DNA of 64,000 nucleotides from Cryphonectria parasitica EP155. Taxonomy: Eukaryota; Ascomycota; Sordariomycetes; Diaporthales; Cryphonectriaceae. The DNA is taken from assembly GCF_011745365.1 (NCBI RefSeq), contig NW_024468913.1:434001-498000 (forward strand). Reading direction: 5' to 3'. Under the pieces are notes generated by a model that saw nothing but the letters and a program-made list of their open reading frames with translations, searched no databases and was not told the DNA's origin. Below are positions 1 to 11,139 of the stretch, one piece after another (the stretch's first letter is position 1; each line of letters begins with the position of its first letter). A program made the translations under genes and the position numbers.

Positions 1-1048
1 CCAATTCCTTTGGTATGACCAACAACTTGTCATCTGTACTGCGGAAAAGAAAGAAATAATATTGGCAGAGGTACCAGCTGCGCTAGCGCCTGTGCGGACT
101 GGCTCACAATCTCCAAAGCATATATTGAATGATCCTGTGAATATAGGCTCAACCTGGCCCTCACAGCCATCAGCGAAAATTAGTTGAGCACAACCCGACC
201 TTGGAGGCTCGAGTCCGACCGCACGAGCAATGTGGTTTCAGTCGATGTAGTCACCCTTTGCAAAGAGACCCGAATCTCCTCAGCCATTGTAGAGAGGCGC
301 TGCACAAAGCTTTGGGCAGCGTTTCTCACGCGGCTGACACCGTCTCATAGCGACAACTATCTTTCAGTGATCAATGAAGGACGGCTGTCTATACTAGCAG
401 ACCGAGCCTGCACGACATTATACTCAGTTTACAGAACAGGTCATGAACTAACGAAGCAAGACCTGTTTATAGTGTCCATCTATTCGGAAGGGAGTGTATC
501 CTAACACCAAGTCCTTGTTTCTTCAAGTATCATGTTTCAACATTTGCAATAGCTTCACCGCCAGTGAATACTAGCAGACTGGACTGGGGTTTTCTCTGCG
601 TCCAAAGTAACTTATACCTGAAACTTCTCTTCTTCATATACCTTTAGGTAACCGCTAGATCTTTGGATCCTGACTGGTCTCCCAACCCCATCAACTTACA
701 CAACGGCGCTTTGCGAGACTCCGGACGCTACGGGCTATTATTGCTGCAAGCAGAAGCCTTTGGCATAGCGGTCGATAATATTAGCTCTGTATAGTAGCTG
801 GAGAGCGTTTAATATTATATAAGCATACGATTACGCCTACGTGAGCTCTTGTCTCGTCAAAGTGTTCTTGAGTTACAAAAGTACAAACGCTGCCATTATA
901 TTCTCTTGTCCAAAGTACATACACTCTATAAACTGCATCAACATCTCACATGATTACACATATATCAGTTACAGCCAGTCGGTCACAGTCTTTGTGTCCT
1001 CAATATTGTTGACGTCTCCTCCTCACCACCACCTCATCATCATTCCTC
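1..1048. other. Intergenic, no supported gene
   Basis: Only short open frames without recognisable protein features occur here. The right part (about 850-1048) is probably the 3' untranslated region of the leftward gene that ends at 1049. No tRNA, repeat array or transposon remnant was recognised. Confidence 0.6.
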
Positions 1049-3264
1049 TTACCAAGCCACCCACTTCTGTCCACCCATGGCCACCAAACGATTAAACAGC
1101 TCATCCCGCAGCGGTAGCGCCGTAACCCTAAAACTGTCACCACTCCTAGTAACAATCTCCAGCCCATCCGCCACCTCCCGCTCCAGCGCCCAGCCAACAA
1201 TCAACTTCGCCTTCCACCCATACCCGCCAAACTTCTTCAGCTCGACAATATCCGCCACGGCAACGCTCCAGCTCGGGTGCAGGTCCTCGCGCTCCTGGCT
1301 GCCAATCTTCTCAATGGTCGAGTCCGTGCTGAAGGCCACCGCAGGGATCGTCGACTTGGTCGTGATGTACACATGGCCCTTCTTCCCCTTGAACCGGCCC
1401 TTGAAGTCCACAGGGCCCGAGATGGGGGTTTCACCCGGCGGCGCCACTACACCCAGCCTGTCCCTGGCCTTGCTGGACCCCGTGGTCTTGGCACGCGCGG
1501 CATCGGTGCCCATGGCCGTCTTGACCGCGCCCTTGGTGGTGCCCTTGAAGAAGCCGATGATCTTGGTGGTTGCCTTGCCGTGCTTGCTCTCCTTGGACGC
1601 GTCAATGTCGGCGCCGCCCGACTCGTGCGCCGTGTGGGGGTCATGCTGCACCGCCTCCTCGAGCTCCTCGTGGGTGGCGTTCAGAGGCGGCTCCGCACCC
1701 GTGGCGCGCAGGTGCTCGTCCGTGATCTCGGCAGGCTGGTCAGGCGGCGGCGCGGCGATGGTGGGCGGGGGTGGGAGCGGGGCCTTGTTGGCCTCGCCGA
1801 TGCGGAGGAGCGTGAGGGTGAGCTGGGCGTTGGTGGGCACGCCTTTAAGGACGGTGTTGCGGAGCTCGAGGAGTTTCTGCCAGTGGGGGAACTGGCGGTT
1901 GAGGAGGGCCAGGCCGCGGGAGATGACAGGGTCGCCGAAGAAGCCGAAGCCGATGCCGAAGGTGGTGCCCTTGGTGACCATGTAGGACGTGGTGACGAGG
2001 GACATACAGAAGACAGGGACGAGGAGGAGGGCGAGACGTAGGCGGTACACTGTTCTTGGAAAGGGAGGCGTAGGGCTCAGCGCGTTGCCGAACCTCTCCC
2101 ACGTGTCGGCCACGTCGGCCAGGGCGTGCATGATGGGCCTCATCTTGGTCCACATGGCCGTCTCCATGGGCTGCTTGGTCTTGTCGTGCTTGGCATGCTT
2201 TCCACCTTTGGCCACGTCCTTTGCGTCTGCGGCACCGATGGCCACTGCTGTTGGGTCTGGGGCTGCGTCGCCTGGCGCACCATCCTCGTCGTCATCGTCG
2301 CCAGCAGCGCCACTTTCCGGGTGTTTTCCTGTGGCGCTGCTGAGAGCGATCGATGCAATCCCGTTGACAAAGTTGTTGGCTTCCTGCTCCACGGCCTCGC
2401 CCTTGTGGTGCTCCGGTGCACCAGTCGCGCTGTCGTGGGAACCCAACACGCCGGCCCTGGGCTTCTGTACGCCGCCAGTTTTGGAATCCACAAGGGCCAC
2501 CGGTGCTGGAGGGAACATGATCTCTCGAGACGGGGGATAAACGACCAGCGTGATGGCTGTCAGCGAGAGAACCGGGACGAGAAGGTCCAGGGCCCAGGCG
2601 AGGAAATATGTGGCAGCAAAGGCGGATGTCCTTCTGGTCTCGCGCCAGGACCGCAGCCGTGCGATGTGTTTGACAAAGGACAGCAGCCCGACGGCCACTG
2701 TCATGTACAGCCTCTCGATGTTGGCTCGCAGTTTGTCGGGCGAGAACTCCTCCTCGTCGGCGATGTTGAGATCCAGACCGCCAGGGACGAGCTCTGGGGT
2801 GGCTTTGACATGGTACATTTGCTGACTCAAGATGTCAGATTTGATGATATCTTCTAGAGACAAAATTTGTGAACTGAGGAGACGAAATGACTTACCTTAT
2901 CAAACCGTCTGATGAGCATCCATAATTCCTCATTGTCCAGCCCACCCACCAGTGGTGTTGGAATCTCCTGCTTCTTCTGGTTCCATCCTAGGTCGAGGAC
3001 CTCAGCCTCGTGGTCCTGCTGCGCCAGGCCTTTCACTTCATGATCCTCTGTGGCCAGGGCGTGCGACAGAGATGGATCCTCGGCGAGCGTGTGTGACACT
3101 TCCTCCTGGGTTGGGTCAGAGACGGGTTGCGTGCCTGTTGATGGGATCGGTAAGATGTCTGCGACTGCCGAACCAAGGGTGCTGCCGTCTATCCCAAGGA
3201 GAGGAGGGCTGCTGGGCTTTCTGGACTCGGATGGTCCTGGTGGGTCGACATGCTCTGAAGCCAT
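1049..3264 (-). CDS. DUF3292-type membrane-associated protein
   Basis: Two exons, 3264-2896 and 2821-1049. The 74-nt phase-0 intron has a GTAAGT donor, a CTGAC branch-like site and a TCAG acceptor. The product is about 713 aa. The N-terminal 120 residues are polar and low in complexity. The second exon then carries two hydrophobic blocks: one near residues 170-205 (AWALDLLVPVLSLTAITLVV), and one after an acidic/Lys-rich linker (LLLVPVFCMSLVTTSYMV followed by a GFGFFGDP turn). The C-terminal 150 residues are soluble and contain a compact GRAM-like stretch around VYITTKSTIPAVAF. The order of these parts matches the fungal DUF3292 family, which has no known biochemical role. A function in an internal membrane or in lipid sensing is inference from the GRAM-like tail only. 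The start is the first ATG of exon 1, which is in frame across the splice. Confidence 0.75.
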
Positions 3265-4869
3265 CGTCGCGATGCAAATGCGACTGTCTGAACTCGGTCA
3301 CACTTCTCCCTCGGTCTATGATGTTTCTTCTTCGTCTGGCCTTCCTTTTCGTCTGGAAATAATTCAAGTTTGTACTTCGATAATATCGGCTATGCCCAAG
3401 TTCATGTTCTTATCTTCCACAATTTTATGCCTCTTCACTATCTATGTAAAGAGACACGTGAGAGGCTCTGAGCTGTCTCTCTTCATTTCTTGGTCAATGT
3501 GTTCACAATGACGTTATGGCGTCCCAAGAAGGCCCCATTCAGCTTGCCTATGCTAGTGTCGCTTGTCCAAATACGGTTGACAGGACTTGCGTGGCTTGAC
3601 ATCTCGACCCGTTCCAACTATTAATTAGCCTCGTTTCTTTAACAAGAGGTGACGTCGAAGTAGATCTGAGGGGGCTTTTGTGCTCGTTGCTGTTGCGACG
3701 GACGTATGTGTATGTATGTACTGTATCATTTCTCTGTAAATCTTGTAAATCTTTCCAATCCTATGATCACATTTCTTATTCTTTCCCCCCCTTTTTTTCT
3801 TCTTTCTTCTTCTTCCTTGTACATGTGGCGATCTTTCTCTTGAGGAGAACCACAACTGTGCAAATACAGCACAATTATGGGCGGGGTGATCTCATCAAGG
3901 CCCACAACTCTTTTTTGAGCCGCTAAGTAGGCAGATCAGCGATCTGGCGTGAATTACATCATTCATTCGTGGCCGACCTGAGACAAGAGAAACCATGAGC
4001 ACAGCGCCCACGTTCCAGAAGCCCATCTCCTCGATTGATACTCGAGAGAAGGCTGTCCAGGAGAAGGAAGGAAGGGAAAGAAGGAGAAGGGGAAAATACA
4101 GGACGTTCTCGTAGCTCCAATTCTTTTGGTCATGTGAGCCTCCAAACTGCTTGAGCAGCTGGTCTTAAGGCGCTGTTAACTCCTTTAAAATCCTCCTCAC
4201 GGAACTTGCCTCGCGGAGAATAGGGTTACATTGGCACATGGCAGCGCGTTGGGTACTCTAGGAAGAGGAGAAGGAGTGGCGCGTTTGCCCTTTTTTTTTT
4301 TTTTTTTTTTGGGTGGTGTGCGTGATAAGAAAAATTTAGAAAAATATGGTTGCCCGAAAGCACCAATCCCCGCATCCGTCACAGGTCCAGACAGGGTTCG
4401 GCTTTGGGGGGCTCTAGAATTTGTTGCATTTCCGAATCGTAGTGCGCTGGCTATTAGCAGACTACCCACATGCAATCGGGCCAAATGGACGGTTGGCCAT
4501 GCAGCTAGCTACTGCAGCTCAACAGTATGCGTCTTCTTTTGTGGCTCTTTTGGCAACACCACTAGCTTGGCTGCTCCGACACTACGACGCTGTCGGCGTT
4601 GAAGTTCTCTTCGCGTCGCGGATCTGGCGGTCGTCCCGCCCATGTCGTAGAAACTAGGCAAAGACAAAATACATAAAGTTCACCCTTCTCCCTCGGAATT
4701 TTGTGCAACCATCCACTACAAGTCTATGCCATCATTTCCCCCGCAGAGGCTGTATCTGAATCATTTGTCGTGCTCTCAATCACCTCTTGTTTTGCCGAAT
4801 ATCCGAACAATACCTTGAGAAAACAAGGAACGAAGAAGAAGAAAAGAAGAAAAAAACAACACAGCCACC
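3265..4869. other. Intergenic promoter region, divergent genes
   Basis: This 1.6 kb lies between two divergently transcribed genes. It contains a C/T-rich run around 3781-3820, a 20-nt poly-T tract at 4291-4310 and an A/G-rich leader (about 4826-4869) directly before the alcohol dehydrogenase start. No open frame here has recognisable protein features. Confidence 0.6.
4291..4310. repeat. Poly-T tract (20 nt)
   Basis: An uninterrupted run of 20 T in the intergenic region upstream of the alcohol dehydrogenase. It is a mononucleotide microsatellite and likely variable between isolates. Confidence 0.95.
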
Positions 4870-6014
4870 ATGTCGTCCATCCCCAAGACATACACGGCGG
4901 CCGTCATTGAGAAGAAGGGCGCCGGCCTCACCCTCAAGGAGCTCGAGCTGAAGCAGCCCGGCAAGGGAGAGGTCCTCGTCAAGGTGCTGGCCTGCGGCGT
5001 CTGCCACAGCGACGAGTTCCTCCGCCAGGGCCACTTGGGCGACGTCTTGCCGCGGATCCCAGGTCATGAGATCATCGGCGAGGTGATTGCTGTTGGCGAC
5101 GATGTCACCAGGTTCAAGGGCGGCGAGCGAGTCGGAGGAGCTTGGCACGGAGGTGAGCTAGTCTTTTTTCTTTCCCTTTTTTTTCTCGCACTTGTTGTTT
5201 GTACCACCACCAAATGTATTTTGAGATTGTCATTAGACTGACACACGGTCTCTCTCGCCTTTCTCTTTTATTCATAGGACACGACGGCTCATGCAGGAGC
5301 TGCCAGCGCGGCCTGTTCCAGATATGTGAGAACGCCCAGGTCAACGGAGTGAGCCGAGAAGGAGGCTATGCAACCCACGTCCTTCTCCGCCAAGAGGCAG
5401 CCGTTCGGGTCCCGTCTGATGCAGACCCAGCCGAGGCCGCTCCCTTGCTCTGTGCCGGCGTCACCGTCTTCAACTCCATTAGGCAGCTCGGCGTCCATCA
5501 GGGCGGCATCGTTGCCGTGCAGGGCCTCGGAGGGCTGGGCCACCTGGGTGTCCAGTATGCCAACAAGATGGGGTACGAGGTGGTGGCCATCAGCAGCGGC
5601 AGCGACAAGCGCAATTTTGCCACCAAGCTGGGTGCACACCACTACATCGACACGAGCAAGGAGGATGCGGTGCAGGCCCTGACGAAGCTGGGAGGTGCCG
5701 ACATAATCGTGGCCACAGCCCCGAACCCCAAGGCCATCAGCCCGCTCGTTGGCGGTCTGGCTCCTCTCGGGAAGCTGCTTGTCTTGGCGCCTGTCGGGCC
5801 CATCGAGGTTGATTCCACCACCTTGGTGGTTAAAGGTACCTCTGTGCACGGTTGGCCGGCTGGACACGCACTGGACTCGGAGGAGGCTATCGCCTTTGCG
5901 CAGACCCATGGCGTCAAGTGCTTGATCGAAAAGTTCCCCCTGAAGGACGCCCAGAAGGCCTTTGACCGCATGACCAGCGGCGAGGTTCGCTTCAGGGCTG
6001 TTCTGACCATGTGA
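4870..6014 (+). CDS. Zinc-dependent alcohol dehydrogenase (MDR family)
   Basis: Two exons, 4870-5152 and 5278-6014, joined by a phase-1 intron (GTGAGC donor, CATAG acceptor), give 339 aa, the normal size for this family. It should oxidise an alcohol or reduce an aldehyde with NAD(P) in the cytosol. The catalytic zinc site is visible as CGVCHSDE and GHEIIGEV in exon 1. The Rossmann dinucleotide motif GLGGLGHLG is in exon 2, followed by the expected helix and SSGSDK. In the structural-zinc lobe (HDGSCRSCQRGLFQIC) only three of the usual four cysteines are present, with Asp at the first position. The ATG sits in a good context (CCACCATGT) after an A/G-rich leader. Substrate cannot be predicted. 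The next gene is convergent. Confidence 0.93.
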
Positions 6015-6191
6015 ACGGGGAAGGGCTGTTTGCTGTTAAAATCCAGACTGAACCGCATGTAGTCATGCAATTCGAGGAGGGCTGTGTTATTTATCTAATA
6101 TGAAACCCCGAGTATCAAAAATGTGATTTGAACGTGCAAATCTTGGTGATAGCTGTAGTCAACTCGCTCGCAAACGATGGCAACATCTAGT

Positions 6192-6611
6192 TTAGGGAGC
6201 ACTGTCAAACTGCCCAGCTCGCTTGCTTAAGAGCCCAATCTTGAACCACTCCGCAAGCCCTCTCGCCTCCATAACATGACCGAACTCAGCCACAGACTCG
6301 GTCTCGTTAAAGGGGCTGCTGGCCGACCGTGGCGCGTCATCGGCCGCCTGGACTACCAGCTCCTTTTGCTCCGGCTTCCACACACACTGAAAGTTCTTGT
6401 ATCGGAGATCTTTCACTGCGCTGACCCACGAGGTGAGGTCCTGGACATCTGGGCTCTCGCCGTACATGAGCCCTGGAGAGCCACCGTAGCGTACGAGCAC
6501 CAAGGGGACATTGAAGTGGGCGGCCGCCTTCTTGACGCGCTGGAGCTTCTTGCGGCTGGTGATGTGGTGGGTTCGGATGAGCGTGACAAATGAGGTCCTG
6601 CATGGGCTCAT
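6192..6611 (-). CDS. Small conserved-looking hypothetical protein
   Basis: A single exon of 139 codons, convergent with the alcohol dehydrogenase and ending 178 nt from it. The protein starts basic (HHITSRKKLQRVKKAAAHF), continues with a hydrophobic strand NVPLVLVRYGGSPGLMY and then WVSAVKDLRYKNFQCVWKPE, and ends with an alpha-helical tail. The well-mixed composition and strand/helix alternation look like a real folded protein and not a shadow frame. I think similar short proteins occur across filamentous ascomycetes, but I cannot name a family. No signal peptide or membrane segment is present. The ATG at 6611 is the first in frame. A telomere-box-like motif lies about 155 nt upstream. Function unknown. 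Confidence 0.6.
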   Translation of the reverse strand: MSPCRTSFVTLIRTHHITSRKKLQRVKKAAAHFNVPLVLVRYGGSPGLMYGESPDVQDLTSWVSAVKDLRYKNFQCVWKPEQKELVVQAADDAPRSASSPFNETESVAEFGHVMEARGLAEWFKIGLLSKRAGQFDSAP

Positions 6612-7879
6612 CTTGGAGGTGACATGTCGGTTTGAAGGATGTCAAGGTGGGTGCAAAGACATGAGACGAGGATGAATGATGGATGTGGTGACGACGGGAG
6701 AAGATGAGCGAGGTTGGCTCTAAAACAAACAAGGAAAAAGGAAAGAAAAACAGACGGTGATAATCAGGGTTAGGGTAATGCCTTCACGGAAAAACTACCT
6801 CTCAAAAAAGAAGCAATGGCAGAGAAGGAAATATTATTTTCTAGGCAGGGAAAAGAATACTACCACTTCTCCTCCTGTTTCTTGGAATCTCTCAAACACC
6901 TACTTGATATTAAACTTCGACTTCCTGATAAATGGCGTCGACTTCCTTAGACATTGTCCAAAACATCAATCAAAGTTGCCAAACCCGCAACTGCCTAGCA
7001 ATATTGATATACTCAGTACTTCCTCAGTTCCACACAAGAATGGGCTATTTGAGAACTGCTTCATCATGGCTGTTCGAGCCCCTTTCCATTCAGAATCAGA
7101 AATCATTTCCACACACGAGACAGCCATATGGCAGATTGCGTAGATATGACCCAGTGGACAAGCTGTGTTCTCCTCCGCTAAACAGTTCCTTGAACCACTT
7201 GCCATTGCAGTCAAGGCATTCGATAGGGACGTCAAGGGGACCACTCAATTGGTAATGTAAATGACTCGGAAAAATTCCTTTCCAAATATCAACATTGACA
7301 GTTCTCCCTAGAATGTGAGTGAAGGGCGTTTTGTGGTGAACATTCTGCGTGTGGTTGGCTTAGATCCGAAGGGGTAACTGATACTATTCCCTTTTCTGGT
7401 CTGAATAGAAGATCCATTCGGCAGCCCAGGCACGAGACCGATCATATCCGCACACATGGCACGGCCAGATGCTGGAGCGATTGCCATGCCCTGGGGTACT
7501 CGGCTCACTTAACAAGACGTGCGCTTGATTCCGGTTGCAAATCTGTTAATTAATTTCTCAGTTTTCGAGAATCCATTCATCTCTGATGAGTATCGTGTGC
7601 CCCACGCAACTATTGACAAATATGCATCCAGGGAGATGCAGTCACTCCTTCTCCAACCCTTTCAGCTCGTCGGTGATCTGGGTCCCATTTGAAAGTTATA
7701 TATAGTATGTATGTATATCAACACAGCTTCCCTTGCGGAACTTGCCATAAATTGTCTTGTCCAAATCATCTCAACATAAATAAGCATCGAATTTGATTCA
7801 AACATCCACTCTTAGGAACTTATATCAACCAGTGGCCTGCGCATCTTCCGAGCGTGATTGCGATTCATATTGCACTCAC
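6612..7879. other. Intergenic region with weak degenerate open frames
   Basis: The region contains AGGGTTAGGGTAA at 6766-6778. A cysteine-containing open frame on the minus strand (6966-7244) lacks a recognisable family and could be a relic; see findings. The remainder, up to the rhodopsin-domain gene, shows no supported gene. Confidence 0.5.
6766..6778. promoter_or_regulatory. Telomere-repeat-like box (AGGGTTAGGGTAA)
   Basis: Two adjoining TTAGGG-type units lie about 155 nt upstream of the small hypothetical gene that starts at 6611 on the minus strand. Read on that strand the sequence is TTACCCTAACCCT, like the telo-box found in some fungal and plant promoters; a chance or fossil telomere insertion is equally possible. 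Confidence 0.4.
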
Positions 7880-9280
7880 ATGGACCGAATCGCCGGAAAG
7901 GCGCCCATGATGTTGGCCGTCTTGTGGACGTTCCAAGCCGTTGCTTTCGCCCTCGTGGGACTCCGCCTTTATGCTCGCCTCGTGGTGGTACAAACATACG
8001 GATGGGACGATCATTGCTTCAACGGAGCCGTGGTATGTATTAATTATCTTCGCAGCTTATGTTGTGTTGATAAAAGGAGGAGAAGAAGCAAAAAAGGTTG
8101 ATCATTCGAGCCCCAGTTCGCTGATAAATTCTGATACAGATACTCCTTTTCGTGTATAACGTGCTCATCTCGGTGGCAGCAACACTGGGCATAGGCCAAC
8201 TACAAACCGGTCCGTTCACAAGCGACGATTCAAGGGCTCTTCTCCTTGTCAACATTGCCCAGAGCCTGATTGACGCCATGGCCATTCTCGTCAAGGTCTC
8301 CATCGCCCTGTTCCTCCTGCGCATCGTCGCCTCCAACAGAGCACACAAGATCATCATCATCGTGCCGGCCGCCATCATGTCCATCATCGTGGCCATCGCC
8401 TTGCTTTGCCTCTGGTTCTCTTGTACTCCCATAAGTTACTCCTGGGACCTTTCTATACCAAATGGCCAGTGCAATGGGGACGAGCAGTTCGTTGTGGCTC
8501 TCCTGGGTGGGCTCTCGATTATTCTCGTGGAAGTCTTATATGCGTCCTTTCCCTGGTATCTAGTCCGGAAACTGCAGATGCCTAGGAGAGAAAAGATCCT
8601 GGTTGGATCGTGCATGAGCTTTGGCTACCTGTAAGTCCAGGTCACATGATTATTTTTTTATTTCTGTCACCCGAGTGCTGCGCTGACCTGTTCTTCCGCA
8701 GTTCAGCGTTGTGCAGCGTATACCGGCTCCTCGCACTATTGGATCTAGCTTATTCCAGCAACCAAAACTATTTCTGTGAGTTTTCTCTTTTCTCGGGCCA
8801 TTGGCTATCAATTACAGCCAAGAAGTAGATGTTTGTATCACTAACAAAACCTTTTCACCGTGTTTGACAGACACCATCGTCGACCTGCTAATATGGCATT
8901 CAGCAGACATTACTACACAACTCGTCAGTATTGGCGTGACAGTCTGTCGGCCGTTGTACAAAGACTGGCTGAACAACGTCGTGGACCAGATCGAAAGCGT
9001 GACCAACCACTCTAGCAGAAGTAAATCTAACCCATCGGGGTTCAGTGGTGCTGGCGCTGGCTTTAGTGTGATTGCCCTGCAGACTATCGGAGGAAGTACT
9101 GCCAACCACAAGAAGGCTGGAAGGTCAGCAGGAGCTGATGTTGAGGATGGGGTGGTCACGGTCCAGCGTTCTTGGCGAGTCGAGTCGAATGCGAGGAGTG
9201 TTGTGTTTCCTGGTGATGATGAGAGCGAGGAGCACATTTTGGGTAATTCGGGGCGTGGTGAAGCTGACAACCGCATATGA
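7880..9280 (+). CDS. Rhodopsin-domain (PTH11-like) integral membrane protein
   Basis: Four exons, 7880-8032, 8140-8630, 8702-8775 and 8871-9280, give 375 aa. All junctions agree in phase (0, 2, 1) and use GTATGT, GTAAGT and GTGAGT donors. It is predicted to be a seven-helix plasma-membrane protein of the fungal rhodopsin-like domain family, which includes the Pth11-type receptors. Visible landmarks are the first helix followed by YGWDDH, a helix ending with LVKVSIALFLLRI, a Cys-containing loop (WFSCTPISYSWDL...GQC), the VEVLYASFPWYLVRKLQMPRREKI helix-loop, and the DLLIWHSADITTQLVSIGVTVCRPLY final helix. The cytoplasmic tail of about 90 residues is Ser/Gly rich. No CFEM domain is present. Ligand unknown. 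The ATG at 7880 is the only in-frame one before the first helix. Confidence 0.85.
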
Positions 9281-9714
9281 GCAAGGACATTTATGAAGGA
9301 GTCTTTTTGCCAATCGGGCAATCACTCTGACGAGCAAATTTGTTGTTAGATAGTGGAAATTGTTGAGTGCGTGGAGATCAAAGAGCAGAGGACCGACCTT
9401 TACATTTCCTTCCCATATCATCTATAGCTTTACTTATTGTTGTTTAATTAATGCTATTCGCTTTTCCGTCGAACGAAACGCACAGACAAGGCCATCTTAG
9501 GCTTAATCTTATCAAATAGTTAGGAACCGACCTACACTTTTCTTCCTCAATCATCAAGTAAAACAACGACTGATTTTTCTTTTCTTAAGGCGTCTGCAAA
9601 ATCAAATAGTGTTTTGCTTATCTTCAATTCACAATAGCCACCCTTATCTCTTTCTAGGCTGTAATTAAGGTCATGATCATCTTGGCTTGGTCATTGACCG
9701 AATGCACTCCAACT
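9281..9714. other. Convergent intergenic spacer
   Basis: 434 nt between the stop codons of two convergent genes. It is A/T-rich and presumably holds both 3' ends. No open frame or RNA gene was recognised. Confidence 0.6.
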
Positions 9715-11139
9715 TTATAAGCAGCACGGATACGCAGAAGCGTCGCCGTCATTAAACAAATGCGTCCTGGCATCCCCATCATCCGCGTAAAACAGACTAC
9801 TCCCTCTATATCTACCAGTGCTGTCCCTCATATTCGCCACGGTGCTGCTCAGCGCACTACCCGTGATCCCCAGAAAGAAGTAACTCCTCAACATGATCGC
9901 CATGTCGACCGCGCCCTGGAAATCAAACGGCAGATGCCTCAGCTGCCTCAACGTCTCCGGGTCATCCTTTGCAATGTCGTATTTCGACGTCGTTTTCCAC
10001 CCTCGTAGCGCCGCCGCGTCCGCAAACCGCTGGATCTGCGACTCATCCCCACAGGCCAGGACAATCAGCGGCTTCTCCTGTCCAGGAGACCCGTACTGCG
10101 CCCAGATCTGATCCAGCGCGTCCAGGTCGACCCGGAGCTGGTTCTCAAACGACGACCAGATGTTGTCCCTCTCGGTGCGGAAGTGAACGCCAATGTAGGG
10201 CCGCTTGATCAAAGACAGTACCTCGTGGGCGATGGCGCGCGGGGCCTCCTTGAACCGGACGAGGGCGGACAGGTCGTTCCACAGCGCCAGATCGCGGCCC
10301 GTGGCGTCGTCGGTAATGCGAAAGACGAGAAACTGCGAGGCGATGGTGATGATAGTCGCGCCGCGTTCACTGTCAGCAGCAGCAGCAGCAGCAGCACCTC
10401 CACCAACTCCACCATCGTCGCCCAGCTGTGGGGTCGCGATGTGGTCGAGAAAGCGCTGGCGCCTCAGTTCCTCCTCGAACCAGGCCTTGAACGGGCGCCC
10501 GACCCAGAAGTACCCGCTGAGCATGCGGAAGCCAGGGGCAGAGCCGATGTCCACCTCCCACCTGTGGGCGACGGGCATGGAGGGCGAGTCCTCCTCGGCA
10601 GGCGACCGGAGTTTCATTTGCGGACAGGCACGGGTCATGGCCGAGATGAGGTGTTGCTGGTCGAACCAGGCGTCGTAGTCCATGTACGCGCTGTCGTTGA
10701 GGAGGTTGAAGTTGAGGAGGTCGTCGCTGTCGCGGAGGGGCATGGCGGGGACCACCATGTGGACGCCTGCATCGATGGCCATCTTGAAGCAGACCTTGAC
10801 CTGCGAGATGATGGATGTCATGCCGGCCATGATGCCACCACACTTTAGGTAGACGTCCTTGTTCTCGTCCTTCCATTCCGTCCTTGCGCAGGCTGCCTGG
10901 AGACCTGGGAAGTCATATTCGCTGGCGGGCTGGGGCGAGAATATCTGATCATAGTATGTCTGCACGTGTGGGGGCACGGCGAGACCATTCGACTTGCTGG
11001 CTGTTGATGATGGGGAGGACTCGAACAGTGTCTTTGAGGTTGCAGACGTCAGGGAGGTCGAGTAGCCCCCTAGATAGACAAACCAGACAACCAAAACACC
11101 GAGGACGGCGAAGGTAACATGCTTTTGCGGTGCGAGCAT
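9715..11139 (-). CDS. O-fucosyltransferase-like type II membrane protein
   Basis: An uninterrupted frame of 474 codons. Residues about 8-28 (VTFAVLGVLVVWFVYLGG) form a single N-terminal signal anchor, followed by a Ser/Thr-rich stem, so the enzyme should face the Golgi lumen. The catalytic region resembles the GDP-fucose protein O-fucosyltransferase superfamily: a CGGIMAGMTSIISQVK glycine loop near residues 100-115, then GVHFRTERD, equivalent to the family HxR nucleotide-sugar motif, and a late YFFLGITGSALSSTVANMR segment with the usual Gly-Ser-Ser turn. The donor could be GDP-fucose or another GDP-sugar; the acceptor is unknown. An alanine run near residue 250 is encoded by a trinucleotide repeat. 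The first ATG directly precedes the anchor helix. Confidence 0.7.
   Translation of the reverse strand: MLAPQKHVTFAVLGVLVVWFVYLGGYSTSLTSATSKTLFESSPSSTASKSNGLAVPPHVQTYYDQIFSPQPASEYDFPGLQAACARTEWKDENKDVYLKCGGIMAGMTSIISQVKVCFKMAIDAGVHMVVPAMPLRDSDDLLNFNLLNDSAYMDYDAWFDQQHLISAMTRACPQMKLRSPAEEDSPSMPVAHRWEVDIGSAPGFRMLSGYFWVGRPFKAWFEEELRRQRFLDHIATPQLGDDGGVGGGAAAAAAADSERGATIITIASQFLVFRITDDATGRDLALWNDLSALVRFKEAPRAIAHEVLSLIKRPYIGVHFRTERDNIWSSFENQLRVDLDALDQIWAQYGSPGQEKPLIVLACGDESQIQRFADAAALRGWKTTSKYDIAKDDPETLRQLRHLPFDFQGAVDMAIMLRSYFFLGITGSALSSTVANMRDSTGRYRGSSLFYADDGDARTHLFNDGDASAYPCCL
10374..10396. repeat. CAG/CTG trinucleotide repeat coding poly-Ala
   Basis: A run of about seven CAG units, read on the minus strand as GCT codons, encodes an alanine stretch inside a poorly conserved loop of the glycosyltransferase-like protein. 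Confidence 0.9.

Noticed and set aside
1077..2041. Long plus-strand frames (up to 302 codons) opposite the DUF3292-type gene
   Set aside because: They are shadows of the GC-rich minus-strand coding exon. The minus-strand protein has hydrophobic segments and consistent splicing, while the plus frames are Ser/Pro/Arg-rich noise.
5289..5909. 206-codon minus-strand frame
   Set aside because: Antisense shadow of the alcohol dehydrogenase second exon.
10183..10848. 221-codon plus-strand frame opposite the glycosyltransferase-like gene
   Set aside because: It is antisense to an uninterrupted 474-codon frame with a signal anchor and family motifs. Composition is Asp/Gly/Val-rich and repeat-driven.
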